A DNA stretch of 56,257 nt from SHZI01 sp031395645 (GCA_031395645.1 JANNJM010000055.1:1-56257), one strand, 5' to 3'. Counted from the first letter of the stretch, positions 1-8,574 are shown. Numbers and translations: made by a program. Notes: generated from the sequence alone by a model not told the origin.

Positions 1-270
1 GCCCTGCGGCCCGGCCGCCGCGCGACGACTCACTGGCAGGCACTGGACACCCTGCAGAAGCTCAGGCCGGCGGTCACCGTGGTGCGGGACGAGCATGTCG
101 TGGAGGAGGGCAATATCCTCACCTCTGCCGGTATTTCTGCCGGGATTGACATGGCCTTGCGGGTGGTGGCGCGCCTGCACGGCGAGGCCGTGGCGCGGGC
201 GACAGCGAAGCAGATGGAATACACGTACCCGGAATCGAACGCGCGGCGGGTAGACTTGGCGCCGGCCTAG
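1..270 (+). CDS. DJ-1/PfpI family protein, C-terminal part only
   Basis: The reading frame is open from the first base of the window and stops at TAG 268-270, so only the last 89 residues are visible. The segment VVRDEHVVEEGNILTSAGIS followed by AGIDMALRVVARLHG is typical of the C-terminal half of the DJ-1/PfpI (class I glutamine amidotransferase-like) superfamily, which includes putative proteases, chaperone-like proteins and the N-terminal part of some AraC-type regulators. The nucleophile elbow cysteine would lie upstream of the window and cannot be checked. No helix-turn-helix follows, so it is probably a stand-alone DJ-1/PfpI protein. It ends 13 nt before the glutathione S-transferase gene on the same strand and may be cotranscribed with it. 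Confidence 0.8.
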   Translation, partial: ALRPGRRATTHWQALDTLQKLRPAVTVVRDEHVVEEGNILTSAGISAGIDMALRVVARLHGEAVARATAKQMEYTYPESNARRVDLAPA

Positions 271-283
271 GAAAGCACTGTTT

Positions 284-970
284 ATGTACACCCTCTACAT
301 CGCCAACAAAAACTATTCCTCCTGGTCACTCCGGCCCTGGGTGCTGCTGAAGACCCTCGGTATGCCCTTCGAGGAACGCCTCCAGGTTTTTCGGGAGGGC
401 TCCAACTGGGAGCCCTTCCGCCAGTTTTCGCCGGTTGGACTCGTGCCCTGCCTGCACGATGGCGCCACGGTCGTCTGGGATTCACTTGCCATTGCCGAGT
501 ACCTGGCCGAGCGCCACCCCGGCGTGTGGCCGGCCGACGGTAGAGCCCGCACCTTCGCCCGGTGTGCGGCGGCAGAGATGCACTCCGGATTTCCAGTCCT
601 GCGCAACATCTGCACGATGAGTTGTGGCCTGCGCATTCGCCTGAACGAAGTGTCACCGGCGCTGAAGGGCAACCTGGACCGCATCGGCGAGTTGTGGAAC
701 GACGGCTTGCAGCGCTTTGGCGGTCCGTTCCTCGCCGGTGGCTCGTTCTCGGCCGTCGACGCCTTCTACGCCCCCGTGGCCTTTCGCGTCCAGACTTACG
801 ATCTCAAGCTGGGCGGCGCGGCGAATGCCTATGCCAGCCGGCTGCTGGCCTTGCCAGCGATGCAGGAGTGGTACGCCGCGGCGCTGACGGAGACCTGGCG
901 CGAACAGGCTCACGAGGCCGAGGCGCTCGAGGTAGGCACCGTGCTGCAGGACCTGCGGGCGAAAGCCTGA
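284..970 (+). CDS. Glutathione S-transferase family protein
   Basis: This 228-residue protein has the usual length and layout of a bacterial cytosolic GST. An N-terminal thioredoxin-fold domain (about residues 1-80) starts MYTLYIANKNYSSWSLRPWV and contains the SIAEYL-type element (here DSLAIAEYLAERHP) that binds the glutathione gamma-glutamyl group. A helical C-terminal domain (about 90-220) includes the segment FLAGGSFSAVDAFYAP, which corresponds to the conserved N-capping box of GSTs. The serine pair near residue 12 is the likely site for thiolate stabilisation. The start ATG at 284 follows an AGGAAA stretch by about 8 nt. The next gene begins 10 nt downstream, so the two probably form a small detoxification or redox operon. 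The substrate cannot be inferred. Confidence 0.9.
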   Translation: MYTLYIANKNYSSWSLRPWVLLKTLGMPFEERLQVFREGSNWEPFRQFSPVGLVPCLHDGATVVWDSLAIAEYLAERHPGVWPADGRARTFARCAAAEMHSGFPVLRNICTMSCGLRIRLNEVSPALKGNLDRIGELWNDGLQRFGGPFLAGGSFSAVDAFYAPVAFRVQTYDLKLGGAANAYASRLLALPAMQEWYAAALTETWREQAHEAEALEVGTVLQDLRAKA

Positions 971-980
971 GCGCCCAGCC

Positions 981-1859
981 GTGAAGATCGGCGTCACTGC
1001 CGCCTCGGGCCGCCTTGGTCACGCGCTTCTGCGTCAACTCTCCACGCAGGTCGGCGCGGGAAGTGTCGTCGCCGTGGCGCGGGATCCCGGGCGGGTGCTG
1101 GTTCAGGGCATCGAGAAGCGCGCCGGCGACTACCAGTCCGAAGACAGCATGCAGGCCGCGCTCCAGGGCATCGACACGGTCATCATGATCTCGGCGCCTG
1201 TCTCTGGCGGCACGGAGCGCATCCCGCTCCACCGCAACGTGATCAATGCGGCACGTCGCGCTGGTGTGCGTCGCCTGCTGTTCACGAGCATCATCGGTAA
1301 CGGTCGGGAGATGGACACGCTGTTCGGTGCCACCCAGCAGGTCAATCGCCAGACCGAAGCCGACCTGAAGGCCTCCGGCCTCGAGTGGCTGATCGGCCGC
1401 AACGGCCTCTACCTGGAACTGGACCTGATCCAGATGCGCAAGGCGGAGGAGACGGGCGTGTACTCCAATCCAGCCGGCGCGGGACGCTGCCCGTACCTCA
1501 CCATCGACGAGATTGCCTGCGCGTACGCAAATCTGGCGGCTGACCCCAGCCAGTCGGCCCAGATCTACAATATCAGCGGTGAAACACTGAGCCAGGCAGA
1601 GCTGCTGCGTCTCGCCTGCGAGGTGTTTGCTTTGCACGTTCGCTACGAAACCATGAGTGACGACGACTGCATCGCCAAGTTCCGTAAGCTCATGCCGGAG
1701 CGTGGCGAGGCGGTGGCCCACATGCTGACTGGCTGCTTTCAGAGCATTCGTGCCGGAGCGTTCGACGTGCCGTCGCATTTCATGGAGGCTGCTGGCCGGC
1801 CTGCGAAGAGCGTGCGGGAGATGATGCAGGACGTGGCGGCCGCACAGGGGGCGGCATAA
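981..1859 (+). CDS. NAD(P)-binding protein of the NmrA / quinone oxidoreductase QOR2-like family
   Basis: The 292-residue product starts at GTG 981 with the dinucleotide-binding motif GVTAASGRLG, followed by a Rossmann pattern: an acidic/basic turn after strand 2 (VARDPGRV), then IDTVIMISAP, then RRLLFTSIIG. The layout matches atypical short-chain dehydrogenases such as E. coli QorB and TMR/NmrA-like proteins, which bind NAD(P)H and reduce quinones or act as redox sensors. The usual Tyr-x3-Lys catalytic pair of classical SDRs is not obvious, which fits this subgroup. Length agrees with the family (about 285 residues). The gene lies 10 nt after the GST on the same strand, which suggests joint handling of electrophiles or quinones. 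The exact substrate is not predictable. Confidence 0.85.
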   Translation: MKIGVTAASGRLGHALLRQLSTQVGAGSVVAVARDPGRVLVQGIEKRAGDYQSEDSMQAALQGIDTVIMISAPVSGGTERIPLHRNVINAARRAGVRRLLFTSIIGNGREMDTLFGATQQVNRQTEADLKASGLEWLIGRNGLYLELDLIQMRKAEETGVYSNPAGAGRCPYLTIDEIACAYANLAADPSQSAQIYNISGETLSQAELLRLACEVFALHVRYETMSDDDCIAKFRKLMPERGEAVAHMLTGCFQSIRAGAFDVPSHFMEAAGRPAKSVREMMQDVAAAQGAA

Positions 1860-2043
1860 CGCTGCAGCGCGGGTCACATCGTCGACGGTAAAAATCCGGC
1901 GATCACCCGCGCGGCATTCTGCAAACTCCCGGCGAGCGACGGGTGGGCTACCGCATGAGGCGGCGGCCATGGTTGCGGCCATGCCGCTGGGACTGCCCCG
2001 CCGGATTGCTGCGTCGTAGTGATTCGGGTTAGGCGTTGGCATG

Positions 2044-4218
2044 CTAGTTACAGTTCCCCAGGGCATTGATCCAGGCAGCAACCAGCGTTGCCCCTTCGGT
2101 ATCCGCAACGTTGGTGCCGAGCGGGGGCATCTGAAAGCTGTCCCTCCGGACCATCCGCTGGAACAGTACCGACCGGGCTGCGCTGGCCGGAGCGACAAGT
2201 CGGGCATTGCTGATATCCAGATTGCCACTCGCGGGCACTACGTTGCAGATTCCCGCCTGCGCCAGGGGGGTTTCGAAGCGCAGATCCATGCCGGAGGGAG
2301 TTGGGCCACCCGGGCGGTGACACTGCGAGCAGTTCGTGTCGAGGTAGGCGCGTGCGCGATCGGGTAGTGGCGCGGACTGGTCGCCAGGGTCCGGCAGTCT
2401 CGGTAGCAGGTTCGGAGCGTCGGCGAGTGGCGCCACCAGCAGTCCGCGCTGCTCCAGCGTGCTTAGTTGGTTGGTGACGGTACCGGATGCGGCCACAAGT
2501 TCCCTGTTCAATTGCGAAGTCTGCAGTCCGAGGCTGAATCCTGCGGCCGAAGTGTGGCAGCGCATACACTGGCCTTCGCTTGGGTAGCTCCACGCCTCGC
2601 CGTCGAACTCGGCCGTGGTCCCGCCCGTCACGCGTGTGGCGGCTGTTTCTGCCTCGTTCCACCGGTAGGTGTATCCGGCCCAGGCGCCATCCGGATGCCG
2701 CATCAGGAGGCGTGTCTCAATCAGTCTGTTCTGGCGCGTGAAGCGCTTGAGCAGCACCGTTCCCGCCGGCAGGTCCCAGTGACCGGTGATCGGGTCGATC
2801 TCTATGGCGGTGCCGACAGGCAATGCCAGGAACCGCGATTTGCTCGCGCCGTCAGACCAGAACTCGGAGTTGACCTCGTACGGGATCATCCCCGCGACAG
2901 GCTCGGTGGGGTTGGATGGATCCACGCAGCCCGTGTCCACAAGATCTTCCGGGATCGTGTCGGCCGATGCGCTACCCGCGGTCACAAGCTTGTAGATGCC
3001 CGCGTCGGCGACCGAGTTGTCTGCCACATAGACTTCGCCGTCGGCGCCCACGGTCATGCTGGCAAAGTTCATGGCAGTATCTGCTACCACGCGTGTCGAG
3101 AATCCTCCCGAGCCATTGTCCTCGAGTGTGAAGATCCGGCCAGAAACAAAGTCCGTGAACACGTATTGGCCCCGCAAGCCGGCGAGCAGGTTGCCGCGAT
3201 AGACGACCCCGCCGACGACTGCAGAATCTCCCTGGCTATGGTCGTACTCTGCTACCGGATCGACGAGGTCGGCTGCGCAGTTCTGGGTGGGATCGTAGCT
3301 GTGCAGGCCTTCGCGGCAGGGCCAGCCATAGTTTCGGCCCAGGCTGACCTGGTTAATTTCCTCGTAGGAAAACTCACCCACGTCGGCCAGCCACAGGGCG
3401 CCCGTCTCGGCATCGAAGCTCCAGCGGAACGGGTTGCGGAATCCCCACGCGTAGATCTCCGGACACTTGAGTCCGTTGCTGCCCGGGCCGCAGCGCGGGT
3501 TGGCGGCGAAGGGATTGTCCCCGGGAATGTTGTAACCGGGGCTCGGCCAGTTGACCCCAACCACGTCGACTCTCAGCACGGCGCCTGCGAGGGTGGTTGC
3601 CGGCGAGGGGAGCGTGCCGCCCGGCGGCTCGCCGTCGCCGAGGCCGGCGTAGAGATACCCATCAGGTCCAAAGGCGATGTCGCCACCATGGTGATGGATA
3701 CTGGGCTGATTGACTGTGAGCAGAATCTGCTCCGTAAATGCCGTGGGCGCGCTGGCATTGTTGAGAATCAGGCGGGACAGTCGGGAGACCAGCGGTGTGC
3801 CTGCCGTCGAGTAGAAGACGAAGACTTCCGGGGTGGAAGGAAACGCGGGATGAAATGCCAGGCCGAGCAGCCCACTCTCCCCGTTTGAAACCACGCGGTT
3901 ACCGAGGTCCACATAGGGGCGGACACCTGACGGATTAGCGATGTCGAAGACCTTGATCTGTCCGCCCTTCTGGACGACGAACCAACGGGCGGGGTCCTGG
4001 GGCGCCTGGAGGATCTTGATGGGCTCGAACAAGCCCGTTGCCGCGGCGAAAACCCGCTCGGGGCGGACGCTCTCCCCCGATGTGGGGCGTTCCGGAGCAA
4101 CGCAGTTGTGGGCCAGGGCCGGCCCGCTCAGCGCTTGCTCATCATTGCCACTGCCGCCACAACTCGCCAGAACGACGAGCGCCAGGCACTGGCTTGTCAG
4201 TCGACGAGTCGGCTTGAT
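2044..4218 (-). CDS. Lipoprotein: PQQ-dependent sugar (aldose) dehydrogenase domain fused to a diheme cytochrome c domain
   Basis: About 724 residues. The first half is a glucose/sorbosone dehydrogenase beta-propeller that binds PQQ, with motifs ESGLLGLAFHP, GGDIAFGPDGYLYAGLGDG, LRVDVVG, RNPFRWSFD and GRNYGWP. The C-terminal part, after a linker near residue 425, resembles SO2930-type diheme cytochromes: CMRCH near residue 551, CSQCH near 630, and a likely axial Met in SFQMPPLG. It probably oxidises a sugar or aldehyde in the periplasm and passes electrons internally to heme. The N-terminus reads as a lipoprotein signal (LALVVLASC lipobox). The open frame extends upstream of the TTG at 4032 to at least 4218, where a codon ATC follows AGGAG at 8-nt spacing. 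No ATG, GTG or TTG fits the signal peptide, so I place the start at ATC 4218 with low certainty; TTG 4032 would remove the signal peptide. Confidence 0.82.
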   Translation of the reverse strand: MKPTRRLTSQCLALVVLASCGGSGNDEQALSGPALAHNCVAPERPTSGESVRPERVFAAATGLFEPIKILQAPQDPARWFVVQKGGQIKVFDIANPSGVRPYVDLGNRVVSNGESGLLGLAFHPAFPSTPEVFVFYSTAGTPLVSRLSRLILNNASAPTAFTEQILLTVNQPSIHHHGGDIAFGPDGYLYAGLGDGEPPGGTLPSPATTLAGAVLRVDVVGVNWPSPGYNIPGDNPFAANPRCGPGSNGLKCPEIYAWGFRNPFRWSFDAETGALWLADVGEFSYEEINQVSLGRNYGWPCREGLHSYDPTQNCAADLVDPVAEYDHSQGDSAVVGGVVYRGNLLAGLRGQYVFTDFVSGRIFTLEDNGSGGFSTRVVADTAMNFASMTVGADGEVYVADNSVADAGIYKLVTAGSASADTIPEDLVDTGCVDPSNPTEPVAGMIPYEVNSEFWSDGASKSRFLALPVGTAIEIDPITGHWDLPAGTVLLKRFTRQNRLIETRLLMRHPDGAWAGYTYRWNEAETAATRVTGGTTAEFDGEAWSYPSEGQCMRCHTSAAGFSLGLQTSQLNRELVAASGTVTNQLSTLEQRGLLVAPLADAPNLLPRLPDPGDQSAPLPDRARAYLDTNCSQCHRPGGPTPSGMDLRFETPLAQAGICNVVPASGNLDISNARLVAPASAARSVLFQRMVRRDSFQMPPLGTNVADTEGATLVAAWINALGNCN

Positions 4219-4313
4219 GGTGACTGCTCCTGCAATTGGTCTGCGCGGCAGTCTACTCCGCTAGCCGGGGGCCGGGCATAGTGGCGTCGCCAAGCCTGAT
4301 CTAGCCTACCTCC

Positions 4314-4535
4314 CTAGTGGCTAGACCACCCGAGTGGGAACGGGCTGCGCAGCAGGTCCCTTCCAGTCCAGATGCTGCGTCCGGCCGGCGAAAGTCTCGA
4401 AACTGTCGGGAGTACGCCCGGAGTTACCGCGTCCGTAGCGTCCCGCCGACTGGTCTGCATTGCGGCGGCAATCGTAACGGAGTCCAGCATTTCGCCGAGT
4501 TTGTCGACGTCGTTAAACGTGAGATCCCGAATCAT
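4314..4535 (-). CDS. Small hypothetical protein with strong ribosome-binding site
   Basis: A 73-residue frame starts MIRDLTFNDVDKLGEMLDSV. The ATG at 4535 (a second ATG is at 4538) lies 7 nt after AAGGAG, one of the best Shine-Dalgarno sequences in the window. A TATAGT hexamer lies a little farther upstream on the same strand. The N-terminal pattern (short acidic helix, then a small hydrophobic stretch TIAAAM) is loosely like leader peptides of small secreted peptides. There is no double-glycine cleavage site, so I do not call it a bacteriocin. The C-terminal half has low complexity and may be non-conserved. It sits between the cytochrome fusion gene and the DUF4397 gene, on the same strand as both. 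I recognise no family. Confidence 0.4.
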   Translation of the reverse strand: MIRDLTFNDVDKLGEMLDSVTIAAAMQTSRRDATDAVTPGVLPTVSRLSPAGRSIWTGRDLLRSPFPLGWSSH

Positions 4536-4669
4536 CATCACTCTCCTTGTGTCGGTCAGCCCAAGTCGCTTGGGTACGGTCACTATAGGAAGTGGCTATT
4601 GCGCTTGCCTGTCAGGGGGGTAACACCCTGTAACAGTTTGTAACGACCAAACCCCCTTTGCGGAAGGCA

Positions 4670-4709
4670 CCACCGTCACCGGGCCGCGTTCGCCACCCGG
4701 TGACGGTGG
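4670..4709 (-). terminator. Perfect 14-bp hairpin downstream of the DUF4397 gene
   Basis: Arms 4670-4683 (CCACCGTCACCGGG) and 4696-4709 are exact reverse complements with a 12-nt loop. The structure begins 9 nt after the stop of the minus-strand DUF4397 gene, where a terminator is expected. The minus-strand sequence after the stem (TGCCTTCC) is only weakly U-rich, so termination may be inefficient or the hairpin may stabilise the 3' end. Confidence 0.6.
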
Positions 4710-4717
4710 GGTAGTAA

Positions 4718-6103
4718 CTAGTCGGTTTCATCCTCGACGAGCAGGCCGAGCGGCGCGCCGCCCCCGGTCGCGTCCCGGGCGATGACGGTGAAGACGTCCC
4801 CGTTCGCAAGGGGCAGCGTGGCGAAGATTGCGACCGGAGTCTTGGCGCCTGCCGGCGTCACCGAGACCTCGTAGGTGCCGGCAGTCAGGCCCACATAGCC
4901 GGTATTCGCCTTGAAAGCCACGTTGGGAAAGCTCGGATTGATGCCGTCGATGCTGGTGCCCGGCGCGGCCACGTAGATGTCAACGTTGCCGGCGCTGGGC
5001 GAGCCATGGACGATGCGCACGCGAGCCTCGGTGGCAATGCTGCGCCGGTCGTCGGTCAGAACCAGGGGCTCGATGGTTGCGAGCGGGCCCACGGCGAGCA
5101 CTGAGTAGCTTGTGCCGGCCGCCAGTGCCTGGTTAACGTTGATCACCGTCAGCGCCTGGGTGTCATCGTCCACGACCTTGATGTTGTAGGTGGCCGGGGC
5201 GACGCTCTCGTAGGCCGTCAGGGCAGGGTAGGTCGCGGCATTGAATAGCGGACTTTCAAAGTCGTCATTCACTATGACATCCACTGCGGGTGCGTCGGGC
5301 GACAGGTGTCCGGCACGCACGTCGGCCGGCGTTCCCACGTCGAGCAGTTCGGCCTGGGTGCTGCCATCGTTAACGAGCAGCGAGATTGGTGCCGGGCCGG
5401 TCGTGGTGTTGGCAACGGCAACGAGCAGAAGATCAGCGCCGCCAGCCAGTGCTACCGTGCCCGCGTCAAAGACGACGGAGGCAGGGTCGCCTGCCAGCGT
5501 CACCCGGATCTGGTAGTTGCCGGCGGGGACCTCGACGGGACCCAGCTCGTCACCAAAGCTGAAGGTGCCGAGCGCCGTGGCGGCGGCAAGGTCGGCACCG
5601 GGCGCCGTCACGTAGACCGACACGGCGGGCGCGTCGGGCGCACCATGCACCACCTGTGCACGAGCCTGGCCAGACGGCACCGCCGTCAGGGGATTCGCGA
5701 TGACCAGGGGCTCGAGCGTATTGTTTGCGACTTTGCCGATCGCCAGCACGGAGTACTCCGTGTCCGCCGAAAGAACGGCGTCAGGCACCGTGATCACGGT
5801 GACATCGCCGCTGGGGGTAATGGCGTCCACCGTGACGTCATAGGTGCCGGCATTGAGCAGGTCGAAGCCGGAGCCACCCTTGTAATCCACCTCGGTTAGC
5901 GTGGCGTCGCCGTTTAGCAGCACGTTGACCTTGGGCGCGTCGGGGGAGGCATGAATGACCCGCAGCGAAGTCTGGGGCGTGTCGTTGTCGCTGCCGCATG
6001 CTCCAATGAACAGGGGCGTGATAAGCATCAATACTGCAGCGCGCAGGGGCCGCGTGGCAGCGGAAGGAATCAATGAAGGAGTTGTACGAGCACGGTGTGA
6101 CAA
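4718..6103 (-). CDS. DUF4397 domain-containing lipoprotein with four repeats
   Basis: 461 residues. The start is TTG 6103, chosen because GGAG lies 7 nt upstream; an in-frame TTG at 6073 is an alternative. A signal peptide with lipobox FIGAC places it in the cell envelope. Four repeats of about 100 residues each open with a variant of one motif: VIHASPDAPKVNV, VVHGAPDAPAVSV, AGHLSPDAPAVDV and VHGSPSAGNVDI. This is the signature of DUF4397, an all-beta domain found in secreted proteins of many bacteria with no settled function. The third and fourth copies differ most. A perfect hairpin follows the stop codon. The neighbours are also envelope proteins, but nothing shows a shared pathway. Confidence 0.88.
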   Translation of the reverse strand: MSHRARTTPSLIPSAATRPLRAAVLMLITPLFIGACGSDNDTPQTSLRVIHASPDAPKVNVLLNGDATLTEVDYKGGSGFDLLNAGTYDVTVDAITPSGDVTVITVPDAVLSADTEYSVLAIGKVANNTLEPLVIANPLTAVPSGQARAQVVHGAPDAPAVSVYVTAPGADLAAATALGTFSFGDELGPVEVPAGNYQIRVTLAGDPASVVFDAGTVALAGGADLLLVAVANTTTGPAPISLLVNDGSTQAELLDVGTPADVRAGHLSPDAPAVDVIVNDDFESPLFNAATYPALTAYESVAPATYNIKVVDDDTQALTVINVNQALAAGTSYSVLAVGPLATIEPLVLTDDRRSIATEARVRIVHGSPSAGNVDIYVAAPGTSIDGINPSFPNVAFKANTGYVGLTAGTYEVSVTPAGAKTPVAIFATLPLANGDVFTVIARDATGGGAPLGLLVEDETD

Positions 6104-6222
6104 GGGAATACTCCGTAATGGCCAAGGTACCGCTTATGTTTCGTGAGTTGCACTGAAGAGGATTCAATGACGCGTTGCATGCTTCGGCCTACAATCAGGT
6201 GTCCCGAAAACGCGAGGTCCGC

Positions 6223-7332
6223 ATGAGCACATCCGCAGCACGCTGGCCCTGGATTGCCCCCATCGTCATCTACGCCGTCAGTGCGCTGGAGATGATCATC
6301 ATGATCTCGCCGGCGGCGGCCTACTTCTACAGCGTCTACACGCCGGTGTTTCATGTGCTGGAGCAGAGCCAGGCGACGGCCTGGCTGCCGCAGTTCTTCC
6401 TGCCGCACCTCGCGGCAACGCACGTGCCGGTCTTCCGCTGGCTGTCCCTGCTCGGTGCCGCGCTCACCCTCATCGGGCTCGTGGGCTTCCTCGTGTGCGC
6501 GATCCAGTTGTACTACGGCAAGTTCGTGCAGAAGCAGCTGGTGAGCGGCGGGCTCTACGGTCGCGTCCGCCACCCGCAGTACCTGCTCCTCGCCATCGCG
6601 GGCGTAGGCCTGCTGCTGCTCTGGCCGCGGTTCTTCATCCTCGTCAGTTTTCTCGTGATGTTGGGCTTGTACTACCTCCTGGCGCGCCACGAGGAGGAAC
6701 TCATCCGGAAGCGGTACGGGACGACCACGGACGATTACCTTAGCAATGTCCCGATGTTCAACCCGTTTCGCGGCCGACGTCAGTTGCCGGGCGCGCAGCC
6801 GGTCCCGCGGGGCCGGGCATTCCTGATCTGGCTGGTGGTCTCGGCCGTCACCCTGGCGACCGCGTTCCTCGTGCGCAGCGTTGCGATCGATCAGCTTTAT
6901 ACCGCGCGACTGGACAATCCCGACGTGACTACGCTCTCGCTCAAGGCCCGGCCGGACGAGGAACTCGCGGCGCTAACGCGTGCCGTACTGGCAACTCCGG
7001 CAGCTCAGGCGCTGACCGCGCAGGAACCGGGGATAGCGCTGTTTATCCAGGTCAGCAGCGGGTCTTCCCAGCTAAAGCACCTGCTGATCGACCTCGGCAT
7101 GCGCGAGGACGGGATGCGCGGCATCGAAATGGATCCGGAGTCAGCCTTTGCGGTCGTGTCGCGCGTCGTCCCGCGGCATCCCGCCGCGGCCGGGCGGCCC
7201 GATCCGCTGGCCTTTGGAACGGACATCACGCCGCTGTTCTACGTGCGGGTGGCCTCTGGACGGGATGCGGTTGACGTATTCGAGTTGCGGCCCGACACGT
7301 TCCACCCGGAATTCTCACGAATCCGTTTTTAG
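6223..7332 (+). CDS. Membrane protein with isoprenylcysteine/phospholipid methyltransferase-like domain
   Basis: 369 residues from ATG 6223, which has GAGG 5 nt upstream; an in-frame ATG at 6175 lacks such a site. Three hydrophobic segments cover about residues 8-135. They are followed by the ICMT/PEMT signature GLYGRVRHPQYL, then a long hydrophobic hairpin and the acidic motif HEEELIRKRYG, typical of SAM-dependent methyltransferases of this membrane family. A further transmembrane segment is near residue 205. After it comes an extension of about 150 residues that I do not recognise and that should lie outside the membrane. The family methylates isoprenylated cysteines, phospholipids or small hydrophobic compounds; the substrate here is unknown. 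Its 3' end overlaps the convergent cupin gene by 4 nt. Confidence 0.78.
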   Translation: MSTSAARWPWIAPIVIYAVSALEMIIMISPAAAYFYSVYTPVFHVLEQSQATAWLPQFFLPHLAATHVPVFRWLSLLGAALTLIGLVGFLVCAIQLYYGKFVQKQLVSGGLYGRVRHPQYLLLAIAGVGLLLLWPRFFILVSFLVMLGLYYLLARHEEELIRKRYGTTTDDYLSNVPMFNPFRGRRQLPGAQPVPRGRAFLIWLVVSAVTLATAFLVRSVAIDQLYTARLDNPDVTTLSLKARPDEELAALTRAVLATPAAQALTAQEPGIALFIQVSSGSSQLKHLLIDLGMREDGMRGIEMDPESAFAVVSRVVPRHPAAAGRPDPLAFGTDITPLFYVRVASGRDAVDVFELRPDTFHPEFSRIRF

Positions 7333-7820
7333 GAGATTCCGGCCGCGTTAGCGGGGAACGGGTACTCGCAGCGGAGCAGGAGCAGGGTGCCGGTCTTTGA
7401 GGTGATGACCGGGTGCCAGGAACCGGCCGGTGCAATGTGCACGTCGCCCGCGCGCAGGGGATGCTCACCGATGAAGCACTCGCCCTCGATGATGATCATC
7501 TGCTCTTCCTTGAGGTGCGAGTGTGCCGGTACCGAGACGCCCGGGAGGAAGCGGATCAGCAACTCCTGCGTGCCCTCCGTCTCGTCGACCCGCAGCATTT
7601 TCATCTCAATGAATTCCGACGAGGTCAGCCAACCGTCGCCCTGTGAACGGAAAGTCTCCGTGCCGCTGGGCGGAGGCGCGGCGGCGATCCGTTCGATGAT
7701 TCGCCGGCGCAGCCGGTCGCGCTGGCCCTGACCCAGCTCCACGGGAGGGACAGCCGCCGCAAGCGCGGCGAACACCGACTCGGTTTCTGTGTCGTCATCC
7801 ATCGGATTGTGCATTGACAT
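7329..7820 (-). CDS. Cupin-domain anti-sigma-like protein (ChrR C-terminal type)
   Basis: 163 residues. A single cupin domain covers about residues 60-155, with ligand motif HSHLKEEQ, then a glycine turn (EGECFIGEH) and a distal histidine in PAGSWHP. This arrangement matches metal-binding cupins of the ChrR type that act as partners of ECF sigma factors. The gene starts 21 nt after the stop of the ECF sigma gene on the same strand, which supports a sigma/anti-sigma pair. The N-terminal 55 residues are charged and helical but lack the His-x3-Cys-x2-Cys zinc site of the classical ChrR anti-sigma domain. It might therefore bind the sigma factor differently or be only a sensor. It overlaps the end of the plus-strand methyltransferase gene by 4 nt. 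Confidence 0.8.
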   Translation of the reverse strand: MSMHNPMDDDTETESVFAALAAAVPPVELGQGQRDRLRRRIIERIAAAPPPSGTETFRSQGDGWLTSSEFIEMKMLRVDETEGTQELLIRFLPGVSVPAHSHLKEEQMIIIEGECFIGEHPLRAGDVHIAPAGSWHPVITSKTGTLLLLRCEYPFPANAAGIS

Positions 7821-7841
7821 ACTGTTCAGTTCTGAGCCGCT

Positions 7842-8423
7842 TCAGGCCAGCGTCGCCCGCATCTCGGCGAGTGCGCGTCGAACGTGGCTCTTCACGGTGC
7901 CAAGAGGCATGCCCGTCCTGTCCGCAATCTCCTGGTGTGACAAGCCCTTCAGAAATGCCAGGCCGACCAGCTGCTGCCGTTCCGGCGACAGCGCGGCGAG
8001 CGCCTTGTGCACCCGGGTCCCTTCCTGCAGCATCGACAGAAGCTCCTCAGGTTGTGGCCCTTCGTCGGCCAGATCGGCGATCGCCTCGAGGTCCGCACGG
8101 CCCGCGTCTGCGCGCAGCTGCCGCAGACGGTCCAGCGCGCGACTCCGGCAGATCATCAGCAGCCAGCCCAGCGCGTTCGCCCGTGACGGATCGAAGGCGG
8201 CAGCCCTGGCCCAGGCCTGCGCGTAGGTGTCGCAAACCACTTCCTCAGCGTCGGCGGGATTGCGCATCAGGCGCAGAGCGAGCGCGAACACCTTGCCAAC
8301 GGTAGCGTCGTACAACGTCTCGAGTGCGTGCTGCCGACCAGCTCGCATTTCTCCCACCAGCTGGTCAAGGTCGAGCGCCGCCGGCGTCGCCCCGGAGGGC
8401 GCTGGCTTGGCTACCGTTGTCAC
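7842..8423 (-). CDS. ECF-type RNA polymerase sigma factor
   Basis: 193 residues from GTG 8423, the start that leaves a normal-sized ECF sigma factor; GGAA lies 8 nt upstream, and the frame is open farther upstream without a better start. Region 2 (about residues 20-90) contains the core-binding and -10 recognition helices, with RLMRNPADAEEVVCDTYAQAW and GWLLMICRSRALD. Region 4 (about 135-185) has the helix-turn-helix FLKGLSHQEIADRTGMPLGTV. It directs RNA polymerase to a stress or environmental regulon. The cupin gene 21 nt downstream is the likely antagonist. A DUF4331 gene and an Ig-like gene lie upstream on the same strand, about 220 nt away, and could be targets. I could not define its promoter motif. 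Confidence 0.92.
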   Translation of the reverse strand: MTTVAKPAPSGATPAALDLDQLVGEMRAGRQHALETLYDATVGKVFALALRLMRNPADAEEVVCDTYAQAWARAAAFDPSRANALGWLLMICRSRALDRLRQLRADAGRADLEAIADLADEGPQPEELLSMLQEGTRVHKALAALSPERQQLVGLAFLKGLSHQEIADRTGMPLGTVKSHVRRALAEMRATLA

Positions 8424-8574
8424 TGTCGTCGTTCCGTAAATGCTCGTGCCGCAGGCCGGACGAGCCCGAAGAGAGCCGGGCACCATCTGGAATGCTAGCA
8501 CGGTGCCCCAAGCGGACGGCTGCGACCTCCCGCTCACGGCAGCCGCACGAGCGCGAACTTGGGTGAGACCGGGT

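Noticed and set aside
804..2228. Minus-strand frame of 474 codons across the GST and NAD(P)-binding genes
   Set aside because: Antisense to two well-supported genes, and its own product resembles no protein.
2467..3888. Plus-strand open frame of 473 codons opposite the sugar dehydrogenase
   Set aside because: Shadow of the PQQ dehydrogenase/cytochrome gene, which has many recognisable motifs.
4314..4535. Bacteriocin precursor
   Set aside because: No double-glycine leader site, no cysteine- or glycine-rich core, and no export or immunity gene nearby.
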